A stretch of DNA of 64,000 bases from Nematocida parisii ERTm1 (lineage: Eukaryota > Microsporidia). Of the stretch, positions 18,685 to 29,452 are shown piece after piece. Made by a program: the position numbers and the translations under genes. The notes under the pieces were generated by a model. That model did not search any database. It saw only the letters and a list, made by a program, of their open reading frames with translations, and was not told where the DNA came from. Each line of letters begins with the position of its first letter. The stretch's first letter is position 1. The stretch lies in the NCBI RefSeq assembly GCF_000250985.1, contig NW_013524650.1, positions 325,906 through 389,905 of the forward strand. The letters run 5' to 3'.

Positions 18685-20448
18685 ATGCTTCTCTCTTCCC
18701 CAATGGCGGAATACTCGCTTAAAGAAACGCACACTTTTGAGTTTTTTCTTTTTCTAACAGACGCCTCCGAGCGGCAGTTGATTAAATTCGTTAATGACTT
18801 GGAGAAAAAACTGCTGCAAATAGCAAAGCTCTCATACCGCAGGATTAAGGACTCTGGCACTAAAATTTCAATTAGCACTTTCTCTGGGGAGTACTTGGAA
18901 ATCATCCTTACAGAAATATCAAGTGCGTATAACATATCTATCTGTACGTCACTGCCGCCGTATCTGCTCAGTAACAAGAACAACCTTCTTATGGAGTTTG
19001 ACCAGATATCCTCCTGGAATAACACAGCCATTCACTACAACTTCTTAAAGTCGCACTTCACAGTGACCATAACAGGAAATGAGAAGAAAGTCTTTAAAAC
19101 AAGGACTGAGATGTACAAGCTCATTGAAAAGATGCACGGCCGTGCACCTTCCTTAATAAACACACCTGTTCATGCTGCGGATATTCTGGCCAGTGGTGGA
19201 CACGTCTATTTTGAAAGTAAAATACTTTGCAGTAATGCTCTTCTTGCAGCTGCCTCCTCTGAGTACATAAGTGCTTCAAAGCCAAAGACTCCCGTATTTA
19301 AGAAAGATTTAGTAGTTGACAAAGTGTCTCTGCTATACTCGCTAACTTACATGCGGCTCTCTATTGAAGATATTCTTGTGAAGAATGAAACGTACATAAC
19401 GAACATTTCATATTTAAACTCTACGGCATCTATTGAGATGACTGGATTCTGTAAGAAACTGTTGAAAGATGCGGTCTCTGAGATGGAAATGCTCTTTATA
19501 TCAATTATAACCTTGAAAATTCAAAGGATTGACCCGTACACCACGGCAAAAGTGTTTTTGTTTAATCTGCCTGGTTATATTCTTGTTGTGGGCGAGGCAT
19601 GCGAAGTAAAAAAGATTCTTCGTGAGATAGACATGCAGTGCGAAATTTCTGTTTTAATACCTCCAGCAATTGAAGAATTCATCTGTGGAAAGAAAAATGG
19701 CAAGTTAAACAAAGTCGCCAGAGAGAGTGACTGTAACCTAACAATACGAAAGGACGCAATGATTTCTGTGTTAATACAGGGCGGGTCGCATAATGCTGAA
19801 TTCTCCCTAAGCATGATAGAGGATGAACTTCCAACGGAGCACTCCTTCTACCTCCATGAAAAGCACCATAAGAGAATTATTGGGTACGGCGGAAAATCAA
19901 TTCAGAGGTTAATGAAGAAGAATGGAGTCTACATTAAATTTGACAGTACAACAGAAGCAGGACACAATGTAATCATACGAACACCAACGAAGAACAAAGA
20001 GTCTCTATACAAAATGTATAAAGACGTGATGGAACTTGCCGGAGAGACTCCTTATATGATGCATGGGGCCTGGCACCCTCTTTCATTCTCTGATTTCTAT
20101 GCTTTAGGCGCACAGAGGTTCAGATTTAGAATAAATCTAATTGAGGTTTTTACACAGGAGCCAGTTGATATCCAGTACTACTTAGCAGAACTGCGGGCAT
20201 CAGAGAAAAAAAGAGCCATTTACACCATAGGAGATAAATCTGTCATTGCATCTGACACGCATATTAGTGAGTCAGAGCTAATTACCACGGAAACATGGGC
20301 TAGTGCAAACTCTGCATCTACTTACTTCTCATGGAAGTATGAAGAGCCCCTTTTCTGCGATAAACTCATCTGGGGAAAGCATTGGAGAGAAAAGGGCTTT
20401 TCAGACTCTTGGAATAGCACGCCCTGGAAAAGTAGTTTCACAGAATAA
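18685..20448 (+). CDS. KH-domain RNA-binding protein (587 aa)
   Basis: A clear type I KH domain lies at about residues 433-500, with the KRIIGYGGKSIQRLMKKNG core (GYGG at 450-453) and the expected beta strand after it. A second, weaker KH-like unit with GKKNGK lies at about 373-405. The N-terminal half may contain further degenerate KH folds, judging by repeated strand-helix patterns. Multi-KH proteins bind mRNA and control its localisation, stability or translation; the closest style is the fungal YLL032C type. The ATG at 18685 or at 18703 could be used. The gene ends 31 bp before the Vps45-like gene on the same strand. Confidence 0.75.
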   Translation: MLLSSPMAEYSLKETHTFEFFLFLTDASERQLIKFVNDLEKKLLQIAKLSYRRIKDSGTKISISTFSGEYLEIILTEISSAYNISICTSLPPYLLSNKNNLLMEFDQISSWNNTAIHYNFLKSHFTVTITGNEKKVFKTRTEMYKLIEKMHGRAPSLINTPVHAADILASGGHVYFESKILCSNALLAAASSEYISASKPKTPVFKKDLVVDKVSLLYSLTYMRLSIEDILVKNETYITNISYLNSTASIEMTGFCKKLLKDAVSEMEMLFISIITLKIQRIDPYTTAKVFLFNLPGYILVVGEACEVKKILREIDMQCEISVLIPPAIEEFICGKKNGKLNKVARESDCNLTIRKDAMISVLIQGGSHNAEFSLSMIEDELPTEHSFYLHEKHHKRIIGYGGKSIQRLMKKNGVYIKFDSTTEAGHNVIIRTPTKNKESLYKMYKDVMELAGETPYMMHGAWHPLSFSDFYALGAQRFRFRINLIEVFTQEPVDIQYYLAELRASEKKRAIYTIGDKSVIASDTHISESELITTETWASANSASTYFSWKYEEPLFCDKLIWGKHWREKGFSDSWNSTPWKSSFTE

Positions 20449-20479
20449 GGAAAATAAATCTCTCTTTGTTTATGTTTAT

Positions 20480-21934
20480 ATGGATTCTTTGCTTGAAGAT
20501 ATAAGGAATGCCCTAGGAAGAGGGGACGGTATTAAAGCACTACTCCTAGACGAGTATACCCGGGATTCTATCAGCCCCATTATATCCCATGCAGAATTAC
20601 TTTCATATGACTTCTTTCTTTTTGAAACCATTAGAAGTACCAGGCAGCCAATTGATGTGTCGTGTGTAGCCATTCTAAGCAAAACTAGCTTGCCCCTTCT
20701 TGCTGAAGAAGTTCAAAAACAAGTTTATAAAGAGTACTATGTCTTTATAACAGACGAATTATCAGATGCTGAAATTGAAGAAATAGCAAAAAAGGACATA
20801 AACGGGATAATTAAAGAATTACAAGAATTATACTTTCCGGGCATTCCAGTGGATGATAATCTAATTATTTTAAACGGCACAAATGATCAGGAAATAGCAC
20901 AGTCCCTTGCATGTCTGTTAAAGGGGTTGAATGTTAGCCCGCGTATACGGTATTTGTTTGGTTCGGAACTTTCCTATAAAACAGCGATGTACATTGACGC
21001 TGGGGCTAAGTGTAAAAGTACTAATTCTGACATATTAATACTTGACAGAGTAGTTGACTTATTCACTCCCATTATGTACCCATGGACGTACCAAAGCATG
21101 GCAGCTGAGTATTTAGAGTATAAACCTGGAATGATCACCTGGGGGCATAATAATCTGTGCATTTCAAGGGATGATAAGTTCTTTAAAGAGTGTAAGTTTA
21201 AGGATATTGTGTACGCCACAGAAAGACTAAAAGACTCTTTTGAAGATGTAAAAGTGTCAAGAGAATTAGCTGGTGAGTTTATAACAAATGTTAAAAACAA
21301 AGCAAAGGAAAGTAACCGACTAACAATGCATCTTAAGGCCATAACAGAAATATCCAATGCCTGTGTAGAAAATGATTCTGTCTCTGAAGCAATGGCTGAT
21401 CTAATTGAAGATGTGCCGATAAACCTATTAGAATCTATTAAGGATGCAACTGAGCAACAAAAACTAAGACTTGCTCTAATAGAGTATTTATGCGAGGTGA
21501 CTGCCCGATCACCCAATATTCTAAAAACACTCTGGAAGGATAAACAGCAGAAATGGATACTATTCGATGGATACAAAAAAGAAATAGAATTATTCACAAA
21601 GACATACATAAAAAACTACCAAAACCTACGAAGGCCATCATATGAACGTAATCAGTCCAGAAAGTTAGGATATATTCCTGAATTAGTAAGAATAATTACT
21701 GATTTAAAAAACAATAGACTAAGCACCACTAAATACCCAATTGTACGTAATATTCCTGGCAATAGAAAGACCATAATTGTATTTATGGGCGGTGGAATAA
21801 GTTTCATTGAGTATCGGGCCCTTGTTCTGCTTTTTACTAAAGAATTCCCCAAGAATGATATTTTGCTTATAAGCAATAAGATTATAACTGCAAATGAGAT
21901 TCTCTCCTCTATTTCCGTCAGACCAAAGTATTAA
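20480..21934 (+). CDS. VPS45: Sec1/Munc18-family protein, Vps45-like
   Basis: SM proteins bind syntaxins and assemble SNARE complexes for membrane fusion. The 484-residue protein starts KALLLDEYTRDSISPIISHAELL, resembling the LLLDKET and SELL start of Vps45. PRIRY follows at about residue 152, the SM signature ILILDRVVDLFTPIMYPWTYQSM at about 180-203, and the C-terminal IVFMGGGISFIEYRAL block at about 432-447. Vps45 acts between the trans-Golgi network and endosomes. The frame is open from 20303 but overlaps the KH gene; the ATG at 20480 matches the family start. Assignment to the SM family is secure, to Vps45 less so. Confidence 0.8.
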   Translation: MDSLLEDIRNALGRGDGIKALLLDEYTRDSISPIISHAELLSYDFFLFETIRSTRQPIDVSCVAILSKTSLPLLAEEVQKQVYKEYYVFITDELSDAEIEEIAKKDINGIIKELQELYFPGIPVDDNLIILNGTNDQEIAQSLACLLKGLNVSPRIRYLFGSELSYKTAMYIDAGAKCKSTNSDILILDRVVDLFTPIMYPWTYQSMAAEYLEYKPGMITWGHNNLCISRDDKFFKECKFKDIVYATERLKDSFEDVKVSRELAGEFITNVKNKAKESNRLTMHLKAITEISNACVENDSVSEAMADLIEDVPINLLESIKDATEQQKLRLALIEYLCEVTARSPNILKTLWKDKQQKWILFDGYKKEIELFTKTYIKNYQNLRRPSYERNQSRKLGYIPELVRIITDLKNNRLSTTKYPIVRNIPGNRKTIIVFMGGGISFIEYRALVLLFTKEFPKNDILLISNKIITANEILSSISVRPKY

Positions 21935-22144
21935 ATATTTTTAAACTTCTGTGCTTCTGTGTATTTATAATTTATAATTCATTTCTTGTCACCCTATAAA
22001 TAACTGCTTAAATAAGTAGTTATAAGAATGCCCTCTCTTAAACATCACTAAACACCCGGAAATTATATGGAATATTCTATAGCCTGAAAATTGTGCGATA
22101 CTATTGTATATTTATTCTGTATACATATATTGTAGTAATACATA

Positions 22145-22618
22145 TCATAACAGCGGTATAAAATGGTTTGCCCAGAGAGATGAAGATACATTGAGTGTAT
22201 GACTTTGCCTGTTCTCTTTTAGAATATTTTCTGTAATTCTTTTAATGTCTGATACAATCACAGCACTTGCAAGTGCATCTGTATACTCTTTCTGGTGATT
22301 ATTTGATAATGACTCATTTGGAACAACTATAAATGGAACGGAATGTGTAAGCAGAGAAAGAATCGTGCCAGTACCTGCGTGCGTAATTACAAGATCTGCA
22401 CCCCGTATAAATTCAGTAAATGATGTATAATATGCTGTCTTTGTGAGATGTATTGATGTTTTGTTATGAATATCCAGTGATTTCAATGAGTCTGGTTCAC
22501 TCTTTCCATATTGAATCACTATTTCATTATACTTCTTACTAATTATATCAAGTGAATATACAATCTCATCAATCAGTGCATTAAATCCAAATGTCCCCGT
22601 AGTGATCACTAACTTCAT
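22145..22618 (-). CDS. ALG13: ALG13-like UDP-GlcNAc transferase subunit
   Basis: The 157-residue protein resembles the C-terminal GT28 half used by ALG13: MKLVITTGTFGFNALID at the start, ADLVITHAGTGTILSLL at about residues 75-91, and a P-x-I-V-V-P-N-E followed by NNHQKEYTDAL at about 97-117. ALG13 is the catalytic subunit that, with membrane partner ALG14, adds the second GlcNAc to the dolichol-linked oligosaccharide on the cytosolic side of the ER. The upstream ATG at 22651 would add a Tyr/Ile-rich leader translated from spacer; the ATG at 22618 matches the family start. Most microsporidia have lost N-glycosylation, so its presence is notable. Confidence 0.7.
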   Translation of the reverse strand: MKLVITTGTFGFNALIDEIVYSLDIISKKYNEIVIQYGKSEPDSLKSLDIHNKTSIHLTKTAYYTSFTEFIRGADLVITHAGTGTILSLLTHSVPFIVVPNESLSNNHQKEYTDALASAVIVSDIKRITENILKENRQSHTLNVSSSLWANHFIPLL

Positions 22619-23368
22619 TAAATATTTTTTTATACAAATATAAATGTTCATCCAGTAGAATAATAGAATATTCTTATAATAATATAATGTCTAAATACTG
22701 TAATTATCTGATAATTACTGTATTTCTTATTCTAACTGTATAATCTAGAATACGTGAATATTAAGTAAATTTGCTTAATTAAGTAAAACACCTGAATTGT
22801 TTACATTTAATTAATTCTTATATTCCTGGATTTGTTTGGTTTATTACTATTTTCTATTTATATTATAAATGTGTACAGATTTAAATTTATTCCATACTAT
22901 AATAATAAATGACTTGATTTCTTATAAATAATTATTTATATACTACTGTATATTTAGTACTGCACCCGTGTTTATGTACAATCTACGGTTTATATTTTAA
23001 AGTATTCATATAAAACTATCTGAGTTCGGGTTATAGTTGAATTTATCATCATAACTATAGATTGTACTGGCTTTGTTCTTTATTAACTGTTTTATATACG
23101 ATATACTGTGTTTAATATATAATAATTTGTTGGTATAAGATGTGTGGATGCTCAGCCAGATGAATAGTGTGTGAGTACTGCGTGCTCATTTCTTGTACTT
23201 CATATGCTGTTAATATACTGGTATTATTAAGAATATTTATAATATGTAAGGCATAAATAGTATTTTATTGTTACTAGAAGAATAAAAATAAATTTACATT
23301 ATTTATATTTAATACAGAGTAGGTATAATATATCAAATATAAATTATAAATAATATGCGCATGTAAGC
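22619..23368. other. AT-rich intergenic
   Basis: About 750 bp without a credible ORF or RNA gene. One TTCGGGTT word lies near 23022-23029. The sequence is long A/T runs. Confidence 0.45.
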
Positions 23369-24160
23369 TTATGCTGAATTGCTTAATGACTCTAGTGATT
23401 GAGGCATTATTACAATAAAGATAGAACAAAGTATAATTGCTGTTATACAGTGTGTTATACTAAATCCTACATGGAAGCGTGATCCAGTAAAGCTAGAAAA
23501 AGACAGATCATTGTTCTTATTTGTATTTATGCACTTATATATAACTCCTACTATAAGCTGGAATATATGCATTGCCACAAAAACTAATAAATCTATGACA
23601 AAACTATATCCAGAATTAAGAACTGAGCTTGCCAATCCCCAAAGTACAATTAACCCAATAAATAAACTATCCAATAGCAATGCACACGGTTTAGACATAG
23701 TGTATGAGTTCACAAATAATTTACTTCTCCAAATTGTCATATACCTAATAGTGCCTACAGCGTAAACTATTATGCCCCACAGCATAAATATAGAAGTTAA
23801 AAGAGGAAAGTCATCAAATTGGGATTTTAATGCGATTCTTCTATCTGGAGCAATATCTCTACCTGCTGCTACACCATTAAATATAACAAAAGGTACTTTT
23901 GCAATGATCATTATACTATAGTAAAGCATCATGGGTAAAATAAAGTATTTATATACATCACTTGCTATTCCAATACATGTTTTGGCATATACTCCATCTC
24001 TAGTAGAAAAATCTTCTGGTTCGTCTAGGCCCAAAGACATTTCTGCTAGGCCTTGAACGGATTCTTTATTTAACCTTTTTTTGATTTTATTGTAGGGCTT
24101 TTCTATTTTTTTCATATCTATGTCCATGCTCTCTAATACAGCTGCATTGCAATTTTTCAT
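23369..24160 (-). CDS. Polytopic membrane protein (263 aa), unknown
   Basis: A polar, Lys-rich N-terminal region of about 65 residues is followed by about six hydrophobic segments (near 70-92, 118-140, 156-175, 180-200, 202-215 and 235-255). A Lys/Asn-rich loop lies near 213-220. No family signature is visible. The start ATG at 24160 is preceded by AT-rich sequence, and the next upstream feature is the 341-nt element. Confidence 0.6.
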   Translation of the reverse strand: MKNCNAAVLESMDIDMKKIEKPYNKIKKRLNKESVQGLAEMSLGLDEPEDFSTRDGVYAKTCIGIASDVYKYFILPMMLYYSIMIIAKVPFVIFNGVAAGRDIAPDRRIALKSQFDDFPLLTSIFMLWGIIVYAVGTIRYMTIWRSKLFVNSYTMSKPCALLLDSLFIGLIVLWGLASSVLNSGYSFVIDLLVFVAMHIFQLIVGVIYKCINTNKNNDLSFSSFTGSRFHVGFSITHCITAIILCSIFIVIMPQSLESLSNSA

Positions 24161-24527
24161 TCTATAAAATAATATTTTATCTATTTATATGTTTTTATAT
24201 TTAGATATATCAAATTTTGTCTTTATATTGAATTGTTTCTTAGAAATACTTTTTGGTAAGCTTTAAAATTCATTTAATTCACATTTCTTATTTATACTTT
24301 ATAATACTAAATTCAAATCTTTCTGGTTTAATCCCCTGCGGTTTGGCCTATTATCTCGGGTTATAGTATAATCTTCATCTTAAATACTTGCTTCAATTTC
24401 ACATCTTCGCACACCCTCTTATAATAATATATTTTTATACTTATGTTAATATATTGATATTTCTATAAATATACAATGTTCTAATAATTTATATATCATC
24501 TGGTTTGTGTCTGTCTTAGTATGTATT
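24161..24527. other. Intergenic, AT-rich
   Basis: It holds a TCGGGTTAT word near 24355 and nothing else that I can support. It leads into the 341-nt structured element. Confidence 0.4.
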
Positions 24528-24868
24528 TGACGTACTCACGAGGAGTAACGCCATCCCCACCCTGCTACGTAACCAAGATAGAGAAGAGTGTGAAAGGCGA
24601 GAGCTCTTTATTGTCTTTAGAAAGCGACCTAAGCCTGTGCGAACTCGAAGTCCTAAAGCACAGCTGTGTTAGATCTGGCGCTGAAGTTAGCTGTCGATGC
24701 TTCCCAAAGTCTCCTCCTAAGTTAGAGAAGAGTTTCGATTAAATAGTCGAAAGTTGTTATACTGACTCTTAGATCCTAACATTTTATCATGGCGGCATCA
24801 TTGTGCAAGATGGTGCGTAGAAGGATCGCTCTCATGTGTAAGCCCATGAGTGGTGGTGCCATCACAAT
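24528..24868 (+). ncRNA. Structured 341-nt element, copy 1 (unidentified RNA)
   Basis: This stretch aligns along its full length with 60529-60869, also 341 nt, from TGACGTACTCACGAGG to GGTGGTGCCATCACAAT. Most differences are C to T or G to A, so this copy is less GC-rich. Stem pairs survive the changes: CTGTGC with GCACAG (copy 2 has CTGCGC with GCGCAG), and CTCATG with CATGAG near 24832-24850 (copy 2 has CTCGGG with CCCGAG). Both copies keep GAAG paired with CTTC around TGTCGATG. It is not recognised as rRNA, RNase P, SRP or snRNA. Strand is arbitrary. Confidence 0.55.
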
Positions 24869-25397
24869 AATTCGGGTTATAATTGTTTCTTCAGTAATAG
24901 TCCATATGTATCTTATTACTAATATTTTTTTGTTATAGTTGTAAATTATAAATAAACACGTATATAATTCCATTGTAATATAAAAAGTGAAAGGATTATT
25001 TATAAAAGAATGAAAATATTTAAAACCAATAGAATAGCTTATATTTAATAATAAAACATACAATAAATATAACTTAAACATTATAATGACTAGGAATTAT
25101 ATAAGAAATAAACCACACCAATTGAACAATTATATACACCAGAGTATAACACATAAACAAAACAACTAAAAAACACTTGAACCAAAAGTATTTAGTCAAC
25201 TATAATACATATTTATATTTCTGTATATAATAACCTATTGCGTGGCATATAGGAAGAGAATATTATAGAATATTCTTGTACTAAATAAAATTAAAATAGA
25301 GAATCGTTATGATTTTTATTAACTAGTAGTATTTTATGCCTGCTTAAATAGTAGACTCACATTATTAGCATTTGATTGTTTACATAATTTACTATTA
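24869..25397. other. AT-rich intergenic
   Basis: A TTCGGGTTAT word follows the 341-nt element immediately (near 24871). A short minus-strand frame at 24776-25081 has a hydrophobic start but overlaps the element and is not supported. The remainder is AT-rich without signals. Confidence 0.4.
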
Positions 25398-28300
25398 TTA
25401 ATAGCTATTAAAGAGTGAATTTAGGATAGTATAGTGCAAACCGAGTTTAGACTTTGTATAATTAACTTCCTTTATGGTTATGTATAGTTTAGAAATATTT
25501 AAAACATCTAAAGTATCTATATCTTGGAAATTGTTTAAGTATTGAGTGTTTTCTTTTAATCGTGGGCTAAGCATATGATGCATTTCATGATCCTCACAGA
25601 ACAAGCCTTCCATGCGGGTTTTCATTTCTGAGCATAGTAAAGAGACTGTAAAGATTTTGCTTGGCATATTTTTTTTTGTATATATGCATACTCCATAACG
25701 AAGCATGTCTTGTGACACATGCTTTCTTTGAATTATTTGTAAGAACGAAGATATCAGGGAAGCTCTCACCAGATCTGACATATTAGTATATAATTGCGAC
25801 TTTGATTTTATATTAATGCTGTAGTTATTGTACTCTCCTATACCAAGTTGTTTTTTCGTGGTCCAAGACATCTCTATTATATCATCTTTTAATTCTTTTT
25901 GATTAAATTCCATGCCATAGCAGCCGCAGTCTTCATATGGAGTGTTTAGACCTAGTATGTAGAAATCGCTGTAATAGTATATTTCATGTCTAAACTTTTT
26001 AAGTAGTTCTATAGTTGTAAGTTTTAGATCTTTTCTTTTGACTAAAACATCCAGCCAATTGAAAAATTCAACGGCAATTGGGTTTTGGTAGTCTTCGTTG
26101 GATATAATTTTATATTTTTCTGGCTTTAGAACATATGGACCAAAATGCACTGCAGAGGTCATTAGTCTAGGTAGAAAGAGTGGGATTCGTGGTGCATCAT
26201 TATTTGGCACATACCCATCAAATAACTTCTTTGCTTCTGCTTCGTTTTCTCTATATGCAGCATTAATTGTCTCTGCATCAATAGGGTTAAACTGTGCAAA
26301 CACAAACTCAGTAATTTCTATATTCTTTTTCATGTAGTAGAATACAACATTGAATCCATCATTGTGCATCTCTTCTACGGTCTTGTCCATGTCACATATC
26401 TCATCGCTATTCTCAAGTCTTCTTTTTTTAATCTGATCTTTTTTAGGCTCGGGCCTAGTTATCATTGACCACGTCTTATCCTTTCTGCTGTATTTAAATG
26501 GATATATAGTATAGCGCGGGTTTTTATTGCTATTTATAATTACAGCATAGAATGTGTCTATTATATACTTTGCAATTTCCTCAATTGTGTGTATATAGTG
26601 ATACGATATAGTGCCATTCTCTGTAGTTACAAAAAAGGGAAGATGTATAACATGCATGCAATGTGTACTGTTATCTACAAGCTGAACATGATAGTGCTGT
26701 GTATAAGACAGCATCGCGTAATTCCTACTATTATATGCATAGATAGTCTCTTTATCTTTTATTTTATCCAATACTCTACTTTTCTTCTCTGTGCGATTGT
26801 ATTTAAATGACAGAAACAGCATTTTGGTATTAATTGCTAAAATAACATTCTTTCCTTGATATAGGTTTTGGTTAGATAAATGCATCTTTGTATATTTTCT
26901 CATATACGGGCAGCTGTTTTTATTCATATCTAAAAAAGAAGGACTAGCTGTGTCGAGTTTTGTATTTTTTGTATATAAATGCAAGGAATACTTATAGAAA
27001 AAAGCAAATGTGCTAAATGCAGTTTCATACACACTAATACCATCACAGTTGCGTATAGATTTTTTGATTTTAATATTTAGTATGTTTTTGTACGCGATAC
27101 GCATAATTATATTGTCATTATGAACTTTTCCATATAAGTATTTTATAATACAAAATCGACGCCATATGTTTTCATATTTTTTATTAAAAGTGCTGACCAA
27201 GATTTTTTGTTTTAGCAGACCAATATCTTCATATTTCATATAAAAAAGATCTTCATATATTTCTGGAATGCATAGAATTAATAGCAAATGCTGTTTTAGA
27301 TTCCAGTCTTCTATATCTTCTTGCAAGATATTATTAGAAAATCTCTGTAAGATCTGATTATTATGAGAGATTAACATACTTTCTGCATGCCACAGAATAT
27401 TTATATTTCTTTTAGCGTATATATCACTAAGTGTAATCGTGCTTGCATCGCGTTCTACCAATTTGTTTTGTATAGAATATTTTTTAGGAATATTATAAAA
27501 AGACGCACACTTGATATTTAAATCTATTAAAATTCCTGGATAGTAGGACAAATTACAATTTTCGAACATTTTGATTTCTTGTTGGGGATTCCTGCATAGA
27601 CACCATATAAAACTAATTCTTTCTTTTATAGTTTCTTTTTTAGACATACACAGATATGCCCATACATTGTTATATTGATCAGTAATTCGGGTTGTGTTAT
27701 CAATTTCGGGTGTATATGATTTACTATCTATAATAAAATCAAAATATAATAGAATGGATGGATTCTCTTGTTCTTCATCGGTTTTTACATCTTCTAGATA
27801 CTTTAGTTTATAATCATGCAGAGCTGTTACAATACTTTTATACTCGTCTGAATTTCGAATAGATGACGTTATAAAGGAGATTTTCTTTAATTCATTAACA
27901 GTGTTGTAATTTATATTTATAGAAATGTATGATATAGCACTTTCAGAGTTTTGATTTTTTTGTTTTCCATCTATAGATGTACTTGTTGTTTGAGTGCTTT
28001 CTAGACTCTTGGTGATTCTAGACAATTTTTTGTTTTCACTGCAGGCAGGAGGAGAATATGGCATTGGATTTGTAGATATATTTTCGGGTTGTATATTATT
28101 ACAAGCAAGATTAGTACTATTTAATTCAAGTAGTGTATATTCTTTCTCTGGGTTATATTTTATACTTGTAGAAGGTGAGCCAAATGTATGTGGTGTTTCT
28201 GGTTCAACCCAGTTATTTCTGAAGAGTGTATTATTGAAAGAACTATCTTGACCAATATATGAACTGTTTGAATATTCACTATTTAACAAAGAGTAGCTGC

Positions 28301-28688
28301 TGTTATAGGAATTATTTGTATAATTTGGATCAAATAGATTTGAAACTGGTATGTTATCTAAGTCTTCTGGCAAATCATTACTGGCATTTAAAAAATCATC
28401 CAGAATATCATATGAATTATATTCTTGTTCTCCATATATTGGTTGTTCATCATAAGATGGTTCTTTTAAATTATTCACAGACACATTTTCGGGTTGGTTG
28501 CTAGAATAACTTTGCTGTAAGAAATAATTATTACTTGTGCTATTATTTAATGTATACTCGCCTTCCCAATTGGAAGCAGAAACAATGGGTTTAAACCCAT
28601 TTAGTTGTGTTATGTATATTAACATGTACCAAATAAACAGAACTATTGTCTTTCTTTTAATTATTCGGAGCATTTGTGAATTTTTCAT
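25398..28688 (-). CDS. Very large secreted-type protein (1096 aa), Asn/Ser-rich N-terminus
   Basis: A hydrophobic signal sequence (about residues 13-32, VLFIWYMLIYITQLNG) opens the protein. Residues 40-240 are rich in Asn, Ser, Tyr and Pro and probably disordered. Residues 245-1090 look globular with mixed helices and strands and no further membrane segment. Cys and His residues are scattered; no catalytic motif is visible. Size, signal peptide and absence of homology fit a lineage-specific secreted or wall-associated protein of microsporidia. Three TTCGGGTT words fall within the gene (near 27688, 28083 and 28490). The first ATG at 28688 and the fifth-codon ATG are both possible starts. Confidence 0.65.
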   Translation of the reverse strand: MKNSQMLRIIKRKTIVLFIWYMLIYITQLNGFKPIVSASNWEGEYTLNNSTSNNYFLQQSYSSNQPENVSVNNLKEPSYDEQPIYGEQEYNSYDILDDFLNASNDLPEDLDNIPVSNLFDPNYTNNSYNSSYSLLNSEYSNSSYIGQDSSFNNTLFRNNWVEPETPHTFGSPSTSIKYNPEKEYTLLELNSTNLACNNIQPENISTNPMPYSPPACSENKKLSRITKSLESTQTTSTSIDGKQKNQNSESAISYISININYNTVNELKKISFITSSIRNSDEYKSIVTALHDYKLKYLEDVKTDEEQENPSILLYFDFIIDSKSYTPEIDNTTRITDQYNNVWAYLCMSKKETIKERISFIWCLCRNPQQEIKMFENCNLSYYPGILIDLNIKCASFYNIPKKYSIQNKLVERDASTITLSDIYAKRNINILWHAESMLISHNNQILQRFSNNILQEDIEDWNLKQHLLLILCIPEIYEDLFYMKYEDIGLLKQKILVSTFNKKYENIWRRFCIIKYLYGKVHNDNIIMRIAYKNILNIKIKKSIRNCDGISVYETAFSTFAFFYKYSLHLYTKNTKLDTASPSFLDMNKNSCPYMRKYTKMHLSNQNLYQGKNVILAINTKMLFLSFKYNRTEKKSRVLDKIKDKETIYAYNSRNYAMLSYTQHYHVQLVDNSTHCMHVIHLPFFVTTENGTISYHYIHTIEEIAKYIIDTFYAVIINSNKNPRYTIYPFKYSRKDKTWSMITRPEPKKDQIKKRRLENSDEICDMDKTVEEMHNDGFNVVFYYMKKNIEITEFVFAQFNPIDAETINAAYRENEAEAKKLFDGYVPNNDAPRIPLFLPRLMTSAVHFGPYVLKPEKYKIISNEDYQNPIAVEFFNWLDVLVKRKDLKLTTIELLKKFRHEIYYYSDFYILGLNTPYEDCGCYGMEFNQKELKDDIIEMSWTTKKQLGIGEYNNYSINIKSKSQLYTNMSDLVRASLISSFLQIIQRKHVSQDMLRYGVCIYTKKNMPSKIFTVSLLCSEMKTRMEGLFCEDHEMHHMLSPRLKENTQYLNNFQDIDTLDVLNISKLYITIKEVNYTKSKLGLHYTILNSLFNSY

Positions 28689-29452
28689 ATTTTACAAATT
28701 AAACCAGTATATATCTTATTTTCAACTAGAATGATTTAATATAAAGTATTTGCATATCATAAGAAATAAATATAAGAAGAATTATTGGACCAATATAATC
28801 AACTGTATAACCCGAACATGATAAAATAATGTATATTTAGATAAAATATAAGAGACTTCTCTATTCAGAAGACAAAATATACTTATTCTTATAAGTATTA
28901 AAATAAAATAATTAGTATATTCATATACTACTGCTCTATAAACACAGCCGGGTTTCAAATTCGTATAATCAACAGATGGAGTTCTGCTTATATAGTACAG
29001 TTAGTAGTGTTCTAATTTTATTTTATTTCTCAAAGGAATAATAGTTTGGGCTATTAGCCATAATTATTGAATTATATGCAAGTATAGAAAAATAAATTAT
29101 TGGTTTTTATTCTTATATATTCTATTTGTACATTTACTAGAAAATAGATCAAACAAGATAAAAAGCATCAAAGTACAAGAATTATTTATATTTCTGTTAG
29201 AAATAACGTATAAATAGACAAATAAGAGATTATTAGCTCTATTTTATACCGATATATTCACTTGTAATATACAACAAATATATTTATTTGTTCTTTCATA
29301 ATTTATTTTATTGGTTTATAATCGTATAACTACTGTGGTGCTATAATCATAGAAGTTATAAATTGAAGATATCATTTGTTTAATTTAAATAGAAAATAAC
29401 CAGTTATTTAAATGACAAAAGTATAAATAGTCTGATAAATCACTAATTTATA
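28689..29452. other. Divergent intergenic region upstream of a duplicated gene
   Basis: The spacer separates two divergent secreted-type genes. The last 128 bp (29325-29452) are repeated almost identically at 30351-30478 upstream of the second gene copy, so the duplicated unit includes promoter sequence. One AACCCGAA word lies near 28809. Confidence 0.5.

Noticed and set aside
24528-24868. Identification of the 341-nt element as rRNA, SRP RNA or RNase P RNA
   Set aside because: I looked for the usual conserved motifs on both strands and found none convincing, so it was left unidentified.
24776-25081. Minus-strand frame of 101 codons with a hydrophobic start
   Set aside because: Half of it lies in the structured 341-nt element and it has no counterpart at the second copy.
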